Positions 7,152 to 12,933 of a stretch of 14,333 nt of DNA are shown here, one piece after another (position 1 is the stretch's first letter; the number at the start of each line of letters is the position of its first letter). The notes under the pieces are model-generated. The model made no database searches, was not told where the DNA came from, and worked only from the letters and a program-made list of their open reading frames with translations. Both the position numbers and the translations under genes were made by a program. The DNA comes from DSQQ01 sp964443075 (GTDB lineage Bacteria > Chloroflexota > Anaerolineae > 4572-78 > J111), in the NCBI GenBank assembly GCA_964443075.1, contig CAYUCB010000183.1, positions 1 to 14,333 of the forward strand, in the 5' to 3' direction.

Positions 7152-7987
7152 TGCCCCACCTCGCTGTCAAGGTCGTAATTATCCCCCCCGTTGCTTGCTT
7201 GCGCGCGCGTGCGTGCGTTTTTGTAGACAAATTGCATCAGCGACCGCCGGCCGGCCCCGGTTAGCTCGCGGCCCTGGGCCGGTGATTTCTCGTTGCGCCA
7301 GCGAATTAATCCGGCCTGGGTCAGTGACTCCAGTAGTTGGCTGTATTTGGCCTTGCTGAACGGTTTACCCTGACCACACCATGCGCTTTCGGCCAGTCCT
7401 CGTTTTTCCAGCACCACGCCCTGGGCAAATTCTAAAAAATCATCCGGGCTGATGTCTTCCGGCAGGTCAGAGCGGAACATTTGTTTAAATTCTTCTCTGT
7501 CTGATTTGTGTATCACTTCTAAGCCAATTCGCGGCGCTGGCGCTGCGGCCGGCGGCGGCCCGGTGTGGCCGTCACCATCCAGATCGCGGCGGCTCCAGCT
7601 TTCAACGGTTTGCAGCAGGCGGTGGGCCATGTTGATGCCGCCGAAGTAGCGCCAACAGGCGGCTAAAACTCCGGCTGTGGGGATTGCCTGCCATGGCCAG
7701 TGCAGATAATAGGCCAGCCCGCTGACGACCGCCATAGATAATCCGGCGGTTACGGTGGTGTCGAGCAGGGCGGTGTAAATGTCTCGCGGGTTGAGCCGGT
7801 CAATCGGGGTCATTTTGTACCATTCGTCTGCTTCGTTGTCGCCGCTCGGGCCTTGGCCTGACCAGGGCGGGGTGCTTTGCAGTTTGTTGTAGGGTTGGTA
7901 TCCGACCGGGGCGGTTTGTTTGACCGGCACCAGGGCGACAATTCTTCCGCAGTGTGGACAATTGCATTGGGTATTATGGTTGCTCAT
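7148..7987 (-). CDS. Membrane protein with zinc knuckle and C-terminal winged helix, 279 aa
   Basis: The N-terminus has a zinc knuckle (CNCPHCGR, residues 8-15). Two hydrophobic segments follow, near 70-90 and 97-115, and then a linker with the calcium-loop-like DLDGDGHTG (about 135-143) and PPPAAAPAP. The C-terminal part (about 170-255) reads as a winged helix: FSKAKYSQLLESLTQAGLIRWR..., then GRELTGAGRRSL. It thus seems to hold a DNA-binding domain at the membrane. The frame also runs upstream to an ATG at 8080, which would complete a CxxC/CxxC ribbon. I chose 7987 because GGGGGA lies five bases ahead and the ATG overlaps the stop of a 49-aa ORF (ATGA), as at other junctions here. The tail is encoded by an alternating GC/GT stretch near 7200-7218. 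Confidence 0.8.
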   Translation of the reverse strand: MSNHNTQCNCPHCGRIVALVPVKQTAPVGYQPYNKLQSTPPWSGQGPSGDNEADEWYKMTPIDRLNPRDIYTALLDTTVTAGLSMAVVSGLAYYLHWPWQAIPTAGVLAACWRYFGGINMAHRLLQTVESWSRRDLDGDGHTGPPPAAAPAPRIGLEVIHKSDREEFKQMFRSDLPEDISPDDFLEFAQGVVLEKRGLAESAWCGQGKPFSKAKYSQLLESLTQAGLIRWRNEKSPAQGRELTGAGRRSLMQFVYKNARTRAQASNGGDNYDLDSEVGQ

Positions 7988-8133
7988 AGAGTCCCCCAAA
8001 GTATCGCGGTGACTACAATCACCACAACGGTAACGATAACTTTTGTTTTTGATGGCGCTGGCGCGTTGATAATTCGCCATGCGCTGTGTGGCAAGTTGAT
8101 TACCTTTGGCGGTGGGCCGATTAAACGTCTCAT
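7984..8133 (-). CDS. 49-aa single-TM microprotein
   Basis: This short ORF fills what is otherwise a gap between two operon genes. It starts at an ATG that overlaps the stop of the DUF2637-like gene (ATGA), with GAGGTG five bases upstream. It ends in a TGA that overlaps the next gene's ATG. The product begins MRRLIGPPPKVINLPHSAW and ends with one membrane segment, KTKVIVTVVVIVVTAILWGTL. The two coupled junctions and good ribosome-binding site argue that it is real. The caution is that the frame of the downstream gene is also open here and could encode a zinc-ribbon half (see findings). Confidence 0.65.
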   Translation of the reverse strand: MRRLIGPPPKVINLPHSAWRIINAPAPSKTKVIVTVVVIVVTAILWGTL

Positions 8134-8882
8134 GCCTGCACCTCGATGGCTCTGCCGTTGAGGGCGATAATATCGGCCTTGATGGTGCGGATGTCTTTGT
8201 TTAATTGCGTGGCGATGTCTTTTTCGTTGCTGCCGCCTTGGAGCAAGTGCAGCACTTGCTCGCGGCGGTTCTCTATTACCTGTTGTTTGGCCTGGTTCGC
8301 TTTCAGGCGCATTTCCTGCAAATTGCTTGATTTTGTTTGGGCGATGTCACTCTTGAGTGCGTTTAGTTGTGCTTGCTTGCTAACAATCGTTTGCTCAAGT
8401 TGCGTGATTTCGTAGCGCATCGCGTGAGTGTGTTGTGCGAGTTCGCTCAAGGTTTCCATTGCCCCTTGTCGCTCGATGTTGTGTTTGCCCATCACCCGTA
8501 ACATCTCGCTGCCCAGGATGAGTGAGAGTGGGGGTAATGCTGCCACAAACCAGCCGAGCGGCGTGTTGGTCGCGTGTAGAATGTTGCCGGTGACGGTGAC
8601 AATGGCATAAAAGACGGTGAGCGCAATCGGTAGCCTGGCCGAGCGGCGTTGAAGCTGTGCTACCAGGACTGCCGCCGTGTAAATTACCATAGACAGGTCC
8701 ACAATCAGCGGCCAGATCCAGCCCAGCAGGGCGGGGATGCCGTTACTGACGGCCAGGGCGTAAAGGGCCATAAACGAGAGGGTGAAGCTGCCGGCCGCGA
8801 TGGCCAATACGGCGATTAAGACAAACCAAAAAAGACGGTTGACAATGGTTGTGTTCTGTTGTATCGTTGGGTTTGTAGCCAT
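8130..8882 (-). CDS. DUF2637-like four-TM protein with coiled coil and HTH (Spd-like)
   Basis: The product has 250 residues from the second ATG. That start has GGAGG seven bases ahead; the ATG at 8888 is too close to it. Four membrane segments lie near 15-43, 51-77, 86-104 and 107-129. The stretches LAVSNGIPALLGWIWPLIVDL, VTVTGNILHA and ALPPLSLILGSEML match the pattern of DUF2637 proteins, which are common in actinobacterial plasmids and AICEs, often beside spread (Spd) genes. After the membrane part come a coiled coil (about 145-205) and an HTH (REQVLHLLQGGSNEKDIATQLNKDIRTIKADIIAL, 207-241). The protein could tether DNA to the membrane during transfer. The gene carries a near-perfect 21-bp palindrome at the start of the HTH. 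Its end overlaps the 49-aa ORF by four bases. Confidence 0.85.
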   Translation of the reverse strand: MATNPTIQQNTTIVNRLFWFVLIAVLAIAAGSFTLSFMALYALAVSNGIPALLGWIWPLIVDLSMVIYTAAVLVAQLQRRSARLPIALTVFYAIVTVTGNILHATNTPLGWFVAALPPLSLILGSEMLRVMGKHNIERQGAMETLSELAQHTHAMRYEITQLEQTIVSKQAQLNALKSDIAQTKSSNLQEMRLKANQAKQQVIENRREQVLHLLQGGSNEKDIATQLNKDIRTIKADIIALNGRAIEVQA

Positions 8883-8915
8883 GGACATTCCTCCGGGTTA
8901 CGTTCGTAAAGTGGT

Positions 8916-8945
8916 GGGCCTGGCGTGATGATGCGCGTCAGGCCC
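8916..8945. other. Hairpin between the 70-aa and DUF2637-like genes
   Basis: GGGCCTG (8916-8922) and CAGGCCC (8939-8945) pair, and the stem continues inward for about five more positions with G-T pairs on the + strand. No T run follows on the - strand, so it is probably not the operon's terminator. It could be an mRNA processing or stability element that separates expression of the two small upstream genes from the rest. A perfect 12-bp palindrome (CGTTTTAAAACG, 8950-8961) lies next to it. Confidence 0.4.
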
Positions 8946-8953
8946 TTTGCGTT

Positions 8954-9166
8954 TTAAAACGATATTTGCTCGTAGCGGGGTTTCTCCGGTTTGGGTTCTT
9001 CTGATTTTTTGCGGTTTCCCCCTTTCTCTTGAGTTTGATTGATCATAATTGCCAGCAGCGATTGAAACAGCTTGGGATGTTTTTTAGCGGCTTCTGCTAC
9101 GGTGATGGGTATTAGTGGTGTTTCGGTGTTGTCATCGGTCAGGCAAAGGATAAGTCGTTTACTCAT
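8954..9166 (-). CDS. Small basic-tailed protein, 70 aa
   Basis: The product starts MSKRLILCLTDDNTETPLIPITVAEAAKKHPKLFQSLLAIM and ends in a charged Lys/Glu/Pro tail (about residues 45-70). The start at 9166 is chosen because AGGAG lies seven bases ahead. An upstream in-frame ATG at 9316 has no such site and would read through the 35-aa ORF in another frame. It has no membrane segment and no recognised domain. It is the second gene of the - strand operon, 14 bases after the 35-aa ORF. A small accessory or regulatory protein is likely. Confidence 0.7.
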   Translation of the reverse strand: MSKRLILCLTDDNTETPLIPITVAEAAKKHPKLFQSLLAIMINQTQEKGGNRKKSEEPKPEKPRYEQISF

Positions 9167-9180
9167 TTTCTGCTCCTGGT

Positions 9181-9288
9181 TTAGAAGGTTGTCGCGGCAA
9201 TAAATCCGCTTGAAATGCATAGCCAGTAGATTAAGAGAATGGCGGCGGCCAGCAGGATTAAAATTAGGGTGTTTCGCGGTGATTTCAT
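9181..9288 (-). CDS. 35-aa single-TM microprotein
   Basis: AAGG lies five bases before the ATG. The product begins MKSPRNTLILILLAAAILLIYWLC and is almost entirely one membrane helix with a short polar C-terminus (ISSGFIAATTF). It is the first gene after the repeat cluster and AT-rich region, so it heads the operon. The ribosome-binding site, the classic basic-then-hydrophobic layout and the position make it credible despite the size. Its role is unknown; a small membrane subunit of the transfer apparatus fits the context. Confidence 0.65.
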   Translation of the reverse strand: MKSPRNTLILILLAAAILLIYWLCISSGFIAATTF

Positions 9289-9365
9289 TGGGCCTTACTT
9301 TTTGTAAAAAAATCAAAGGAAAATTTTCAAGTATTTTTAGTATTTAAAAAGTACTATTAATACAT

Positions 9366-9472
9366 GTCGTACCATTTTGGATACGATTTTTTCCAAAATG
9401 GTACGACTCTTAAGAGTCGTACCATTTTGGTATTTAGTTAACTATCTAAGTACCATTTTGGTATTTAGTTAA
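9366..9472. repeat. Iteron-like cluster with a perfect 38-bp palindrome
   Basis: Four copies of a core TACCATTTTGG occur: 9366-9380 (forward, with GTCG in front), 9393-9407 (inverted), 9416-9430 (forward) and 9451-9461 (forward). Copies two and three, with the CTCTTAAGAG centre, form a perfect uninterrupted palindrome from 9393 to 9430 (38 bp). The first and second copies are also 15-bp inverted repeats 12 bases apart. An exact 22-bp direct repeat (9420-9441 and 9451-9472) extends the last two copies with a 31-bp period, and the last one lies in the 3' end of the DnaA-like gene. A very AT-rich stretch (about 9299-9365) adjoins. Together this looks like an origin or operator region for the neighbouring DnaA-like protein. 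No T run follows on the - strand, so it is not a plain terminator. Confidence 0.75.
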
Positions 9473-10162
9473 ATCGTTGATTTTTGCCTCATCTTCTGGC
9501 GTGAGTGGGTCATCCAAACGCACAGTCCAGAGGATATTTTTATTGATTTTGACCGATCGGTATTGCGAGTATTGTTTGAGAATTTCACGAGAAGGGATAA
9601 ACATTGAGAGATACGTTTGTTCTGTTTCGGTGGTAGGGTTTAGACTGCGCCAGATGGTATTTCGGCTGAGACCGGTCGCAGCGCCCAGTTCGTTGTAGGT
9701 GGCCTCGAAGTTAGCGCGTTTTTCGCCAGTGGATTTATTCCAATAGCAGCGTTGGCGCATTTCCAGAATGATGATCCATAGGTTTGGCCCCAGCAGCGGC
9801 AGCCAGGCTTGTCGGTAGTATTGGGTGGCTACAAAAACCCGGTCGGGTTTGATGATTTGGTTATACAAGTCGCGGTATGTGCTGGATAGAATGAGTTCCG
9901 GCTGGTGGGCGTTGGTTTCTGGTTGAGCCAGGTTAAAGACGATTTCTAGCTTTCTTTGCGCCACGTTGAACGCGGTTTGTTCAATCGTGGTTTTGAGCCG
10001 ATGTTCCAGCCAGTCAAGAGCATAAGTGCTGGTTACGCCAACTGTTAGTGTATTGCCGTTTAGCTGGCCGGTGGTGTGGCGCAGCCAGGCGTCGAAGGTG
10101 GCTTTGGTCATCTTTATTTCTAGTTGGCCCAAGATTTGCGGCCATAAATCTGAGTTTGTCAT
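9446..10162 (-). CDS. DnaA domain I-like protein with C-terminal helix-turn-helix, possible replication initiator
   Basis: The product has 238 residues. Residues 5-80 (LWPQILGQLEIKMTKATFDAWLRHTTGQLNGNTLTVGV...ALDWLEHRL) match the pattern of DnaA domain I, which in DnaA recruits the helicase and partner proteins. The AAA+ and DnaA DNA-binding domains are absent. The rest (about 120-215) resembles the winged-helix part of replication or phage initiators, with a likely HTH at ATYNELGAATGLSRNTIWRSL (154-174). AGGAG lies six bases before the ATG, 18 bases after the integrase stop. Its last codons fall in a repeat of the adjacent iteron-like cluster. A role as a second initiator or as a regulator that recruits host helicase is inferred. 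The element would then carry two replication systems. Confidence 0.8.
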   Translation of the reverse strand: MTNSDLWPQILGQLEIKMTKATFDAWLRHTTGQLNGNTLTVGVTSTYALDWLEHRLKTTIEQTAFNVAQRKLEIVFNLAQPETNAHQPELILSSTYRDLYNQIIKPDRVFVATQYYRQAWLPLLGPNLWIIILEMRQRCYWNKSTGEKRANFEATYNELGAATGLSRNTIWRSLNPTTETEQTYLSMFIPSREILKQYSQYRSVKINKNILWTVRLDDPLTPEDEAKINDLTKYQNGT

Positions 10163-10180
10163 GCTAATCTCCTGTGGGGT

Positions 10181-11167
10181 CTAATGGCCCATCCGGTAAA
10201 TGAGTTTGATAGGACTGTATTGATTAAATTGCCGGGCGGCTTGATAGGCGCTGGTGTAGCGTTCTACCATTTGTAAGGATGTCCAGCGGCCCAGTTCTTG
10301 GATCACCCGGCTCGGCGCGCCGGCTTCGGTCAGCAGGATGGCGAAAGAGCGTCTTAGCGCGTGCGGGCTAAATTCGGCTATGTTGGCCTGTTTGCTCAAT
10401 TCCTGGCAGATGTTTCGCAGACCACCGCCGCGAGTCATCGGGTGGCCGGGCCGGGTGCCGCCGACGGCTACGAACACCTCGGTAACGCCTTCTGCGGCGA
10501 TTAGCGGTCGGACGGCCAACCACTGGAGCAGGGTTTGGGCTGTCAGGTCGGAAAAGTGACCGACTCCCAGTTGTTCGCCTTTGATGGTGGTTTTGAGCGA
10601 GTGTTGTGGCTCGCGGGCGCTGTCAGTGTCAAAGTGCAATTCATCCAGTTTAAGCTGGCAGATTTCGCTGGCGCGCAGGCCGGTATCCAGCAGCAGGCAA
10701 AGAACGGCCCGGTCGCGGATGTTCTTCAGTTTCCTCCCATCGCAGGCTTGTAGTATCGCCTGTACTTCTTCGGGCGACAGGGTGCGCTGGAGCGTGGGCC
10801 GGGCGTTTTTAGGCGCTTTGAGGGTTGCCATTGGGTCGTCTGTGATAATTTTCTCTTCGGTTAACCAGGCAAAGAGTCCTTTGGCGGCAAAGTATTGTGA
10901 CCTGGCCCCGATTTTACCGGCGGCGTCCTGGCTCTCTGCCCCCCATTCGCGCAGGTGGTCGGCGGTGGCCGCCGTCGGGCTGGTGAGTCCGCGCCCGGTC
11001 ATCCATTGAGCCAGACCACGCAGGGCGGCCCCATATTTGCCCAGTTCTTTGTGGGTTTGTTCGGTCAGCGGTTTGGGGCTGTTGAGGCCGTAGGTGCCTT
11101 TGGTTTTTCCGGCCTGGCGCTGCCCCACCAGGTACGTTTTTATGAGTCGTTCCCATTCATCGGTCAT
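10181..11167 (-). CDS. int: Tyrosine recombinase (site-specific integrase)
   Basis: The product has 328 residues. The N-terminal core-binding (SAM-like) domain spans about 1-120 and the catalytic domain about 125-320. Catalytic residues visible: Arg165 (DTGLRASEICQL), Lys196 (TTIKGEQLGVG), His269/Arg272 (HALRRSFAILL), Trp295 (LGRWTS) and Tyr304 (MVERYTS). All six positions of the family are present, so it should be active. It is probably the enzyme that joined the element to the tRNA-Met gene at 13507-13553. It differs from most by not lying directly at the attachment site, being about 2.3 kb away. The ribosome-binding site is weak, and inverted repeats lie just upstream at 11209-11269. No obvious small excisionase sits beside it; the RHH or twin-HTH proteins could serve. 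Confidence 0.95.
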   Translation of the reverse strand: MTDEWERLIKTYLVGQRQAGKTKGTYGLNSPKPLTEQTHKELGKYGAALRGLAQWMTGRGLTSPTAATADHLREWGAESQDAAGKIGARSQYFAAKGLFAWLTEEKIITDDPMATLKAPKNARPTLQRTLSPEEVQAILQACDGRKLKNIRDRAVLCLLLDTGLRASEICQLKLDELHFDTDSAREPQHSLKTTIKGEQLGVGHFSDLTAQTLLQWLAVRPLIAAEGVTEVFVAVGGTRPGHPMTRGGGLRNICQELSKQANIAEFSPHALRRSFAILLTEAGAPSRVIQELGRWTSLQMVERYTSAYQAARQFNQYSPIKLIYRMGH

Positions 11168-11208
11168 TTGGAGCTATCTGTAATTACCCCTTTTTTCGCG
11201 GTTTAATG

Positions 11209-11269
11209 GCCCTAAAATCGTTTGAAATTTAAATTAGGAGTTAGACTATCTAATTCCTTGTTTTAGGGC
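11209..11269. repeat. Nested inverted repeats upstream of the integrase gene
   Basis: Outer arms GCCCTAAAA (11209-11217) and TTTTAGGGC (11261-11269) enclose inner arms GGAGTTAGA (11237-11245) and TCTAATTCC (11249-11257), which differ from a perfect inverted repeat at one position around CTA. The region lies between the 123-aa gene and int, is AT-rich and contains no gene. It could be an arm or core site for the integrase, an operator of int, or the terminator of the gene upstream. Confidence 0.45.
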
Positions 11270-11277
11270 GTTATAGA

Positions 11278-11649
11278 CTAAAAGAGTACCAGGTTACTTG
11301 AATTAAATTGATTAATTAACTCCTCGGCGGTGGACAGCGGCAAGGTAACGACTGGGCCAAAATTGGGGCTGTAGCGGTCGCCGCCGGTGTTGAGCCATTC
11401 AAAGGTGAGGCCGGTTTCGGTGCGTCCGGACTCGTAGTAAAGCACGTTCTCATGGGCTACCAGCACGCTGATTAAGGTCAGTCCGGCGGCGCTGGCCTGG
11501 TTGATGGCCTGGGCGATCTGGTTGTTTAACTGCTCGTATTCTTCTCGTAGATTGGGCTTGGGGCCTTTTTCAATCAGGTCGGTTTTTTGCTGGTTCAGTT
11601 CGATGATTTTTTTACTAAGGTCGGCCGCGAGGGCCTTGGTTGTGGTCAT
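11278..11649 (-). CDS. Hypothetical protein, 123 aa, paralogue of a broken neighbour
   Basis: The N-terminal half is helical and probably coiled coil (LSKKIIELNQQKTDLIEKG...EEYEQLNNQIAQAINQASAAG). A beta-rich half follows (LTLISVLVAHENVLYYESGRTETGLTFEWLNTGG). TAAGGAG lies about nine bases before the ATG and overlaps the end of the upstream gene. Thirty residues (EEYEQLNNQ...ISVLVA) align without gaps to the small gene at 12036-12266 at 14 of 30 positions, so the two are paralogues. The family is not recognised; such small genes near a regulator are often accessory or counter-defence genes, but nothing here shows that. Confidence 0.7.
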   Translation of the reverse strand: MTTTKALAADLSKKIIELNQQKTDLIEKGPKPNLREEYEQLNNQIAQAINQASAAGLTLISVLVAHENVLYYESGRTETGLTFEWLNTGGDRYSPNFGPVVTLPLSTAEELINQFNSSNLVLF

Positions 11650-11662
11650 TTTGTTTTTCTCC

Positions 11663-12058
11663 TTAGTCGTAAATCCCTAAATCGTAGGCCAAACATTTGC
11701 CGGTGAATACTTCGGCGGGGTGTAAGAATCGGTGTTCAAGGCGGCTATTTTTTGGGGTTTCATCCACGATGTAAATTATTTTGGCCGGGCCTTCTATTCG
11801 CTGTTCTTGGCTGTAATTAATCGCTTTGAATACTTCGTAGCGTGCATCAAGGTAGGCCCGGGCTAATTGTTTATTGTTTTTTTTGTAGGGGGTGTAATCG
11901 GTTAACAGGTTAGCGATGCTTTGTAAATTTGCTAGGAGCATGTTAAGAGCAAAAGTTACATCTGATGTGATCGAACCTTTTTTGAAGGTGGTTGACAGGC
12001 CGTAATGATTTTCATTTCTCCATTTTTCTAATTCTTCAATGATTTCTGGCAGATTCAT
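11663..12058 (-). CDS. Hypothetical protein, 131 aa
   Basis: AGGAGG lies seven bases before the ATG, which makes this a firmly supported start. The product is mostly helical (MNLPEIIEELEKWRNENHYGLSTTF..., then FALNMLLANLQSIANLLTDYTPYKKNNKQLARAYLDARYEVFKAI). A short beta segment follows (AKIIYIVDETPKN), with a C-terminal HRFLHPAEVFTGKCLAYDLG. There is no membrane segment or recognised motif. It sits between the two paralogous small genes and overlaps the end of the upstream one by 23 bases. Function unknown. Confidence 0.7.
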   Translation of the reverse strand: MNLPEIIEELEKWRNENHYGLSTTFKKGSITSDVTFALNMLLANLQSIANLLTDYTPYKKNNKQLARAYLDARYEVFKAINYSQEQRIEGPAKIIYIVDETPKNSRLEHRFLHPAEVFTGKCLAYDLGIYD

Positions 12059-12266
12059 TAAGTTTCCTCCTAAAATTGGTCTGGTTTAAATTGCCTGATT
12101 GAGCCGAGCCGTCAGCGACCTGGATGCTAATGAGTTTTAAGCCGGCTTTGGTGGCGCTTTTAATCTCCTGGGTGATGGCGGCGTCAATCTTGTCGTATTC
12201 GTCCATGTGGTTGCGGTAATCGTCTCGCATAATGAGCCGGTCTTGTTATAGTTTCGCGCTCATCAT
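12036..12266 (-). pseudogene. Small gene with an early stop codon, relative of the 123-aa protein
   Basis: Coding seems to start at ATG 12266 or 12263, which follows GAGGT and overlaps the stop of the RHH gene. After MSAKL the frame meets TAA (12246-12248) and then continues open as QDRLIMRDDYRNHMDEYDKIDAAITQEIKSATKAGLKLISIQVAD.... The latter part matches the 123-aa protein at 11278-11649 (14 of 30 residues), but the C-terminal half of that protein is missing. The frame ends inside the next gene. This looks like a decaying paralogue. An alternative is restart at ATG 12230 to make a 64-aa protein, though that start has no good ribosome-binding site. A sequencing error at the TAA cannot be excluded. 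Confidence 0.55.
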
Positions 12267-12448
12267 TTTACCTCTTTGGGATTGTTGATAACTTGGCTTT
12301 CTTCCCACTCCAGTATGATCCGGCGGACTGCTCCGGATGTGGTGGTGCGCCACTGCTTGGATAAGAGTTCTATGTTTTGCCATTCCTGCGGGTACAGAGA
12401 GATGGCCCGGCTGCGTGCTAGTTCTTTGATTTCGGTTGTTGGTGTCAT
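12263..12448 (-). CDS. Ribbon-helix-helix (Arc/CopG-type) regulator, 61 aa
   Basis: The segment RAISLYPQEWQNIELLSKQWRTTTSGAVRRIILEWEES (14-51) has the ribbon-helix-helix layout: a short beta strand, then two helices with the turn at TTSGA. Proteins of this size act as dimeric repressors or as recombination directionality and copy-number factors. AGGAG lies six to seven bases before the ATG. The gene is the first of the operon leading to int and the DnaA-like gene, and faces the XRE repressor across a 122-base shared control region. It is a candidate for the switch partner of the XRE protein. Confidence 0.75.
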   Translation of the reverse strand: MTPTTEIKELARSRAISLYPQEWQNIELLSKQWRTTTSGAVRRIILEWEESQVINNPKEVK

Positions 12449-12477
12449 TTTTTCTCCTGTTAGTTTTGCCTATCAGT

Positions 12478-12560
12478 ATGATAATTTAATTTATCATTCT
12501 TGTTAAATATTGTCAATTTTTGATAATTTAATTTTCTAAAACGAAAGGTAAAATTATCAT
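12478..12560. promoter_or_regulatory. Divergent promoters with operator repeats between RHH and XRE genes
   Basis: Three related sites are seen: ATGATAA/TTATCAT inverted repeat with a six-base spacer (12478-12497), TGATAATTTAATTT (12521-12534), and the inverted half site AAATTATCAT (12551-12560). A - strand promoter can be read with TTGACA at 12516-12511 and TAAATT 17 bases on. A + strand promoter can be read with TTGTTA (12500-12505) and GATAAT (12522-12527), spacer 16. The sites overlap both promoters, as expected for the operator region of a repressor switch. The XRE ATG has no good ribosome-binding site. Confidence 0.7.
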
Positions 12561-12570
12561 AAATTGAGTT

Positions 12571-12933
12571 ATGATAGATATTGTGAGCAAATTGTCAGAT
12601 TGGATTAATGCGGAGTTGAATAATAGGGGATGGTCTCAGCGGGAGCTTGGTAGACGTTCTAGCTTATCTGGAGCTACGATAAGTGACGTGATTGGTGAAA
12701 AAACCAAACCTACATGGGAGTTGTGTGATAAGATAGCAAAAACGTTTAATGTTCCTTCTGAGGATTTATTTCGTCTGGCCGGGTTGCTGCCGGCATTGCC
12801 TGGGACAGATAACGCTACGGCGGCTCGGATCACGGAGCTGGTCAAGCATTTGCCTGATGAGGAAAAGCGTCTGGTGTTAGAGTATGTCGAGTGGCGTTGT
12901 GAAAAATCGCGTTGTCAAAAATCTGGGGTATAA
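12571..12933 (+). CDS. XRE-family (Cro/CI-type) repressor, 120 aa
   Basis: Residues 8-67 form a Cro/CI-type helix-turn-helix (LSDWINAELNNRGWSQRELGRRSSLSGATISDVIGEKTKPTWELCDKIAKTFNVPSEDLFRLAGLLP), with the recognition helix near SGATISDVIG. The C-terminal part has a short helical segment (TAARITELVKHLPDEEKRLVLEYVEW), which may be a dimerisation helix. A protease-like CI C-terminal domain is absent, so a RecA-type self-cleavage switch is not expected. It probably binds the repeats directly upstream and controls the integrase operon. The last residues are a tandem 15-bp duplication (RCEKS/RCQKS). The stop codon overlaps the -10 box of the toxin-antitoxin promoter. Confidence 0.9.
   Translation: MIDIVSKLSDWINAELNNRGWSQRELGRRSSLSGATISDVIGEKTKPTWELCDKIAKTFNVPSEDLFRLAGLLPALPGTDNATAARITELVKHLPDEEKRLVLEYVEWRCEKSRCQKSGV

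Noticed and set aside
8954..9316. A 120-codon reading of the 70-aa gene starting at 9316
   Set aside because: The extra 50 residues overlap the 35-aa ORF in another frame, lack a ribosome-binding site, and the ATG at 9166 has a clear one.
9393..9430. The 38-bp palindrome as a simple transcription terminator
   Set aside because: No T run follows it in the direction of the flanking genes; six A bases follow on the - strand. Its repeat units recur around it, which fits binding sites better.
10581..11009. Open frame of 142 codons on the + strand opposite the integrase gene
   Set aside because: The integrase has all catalytic residues; this frame has no motif and no start signal.
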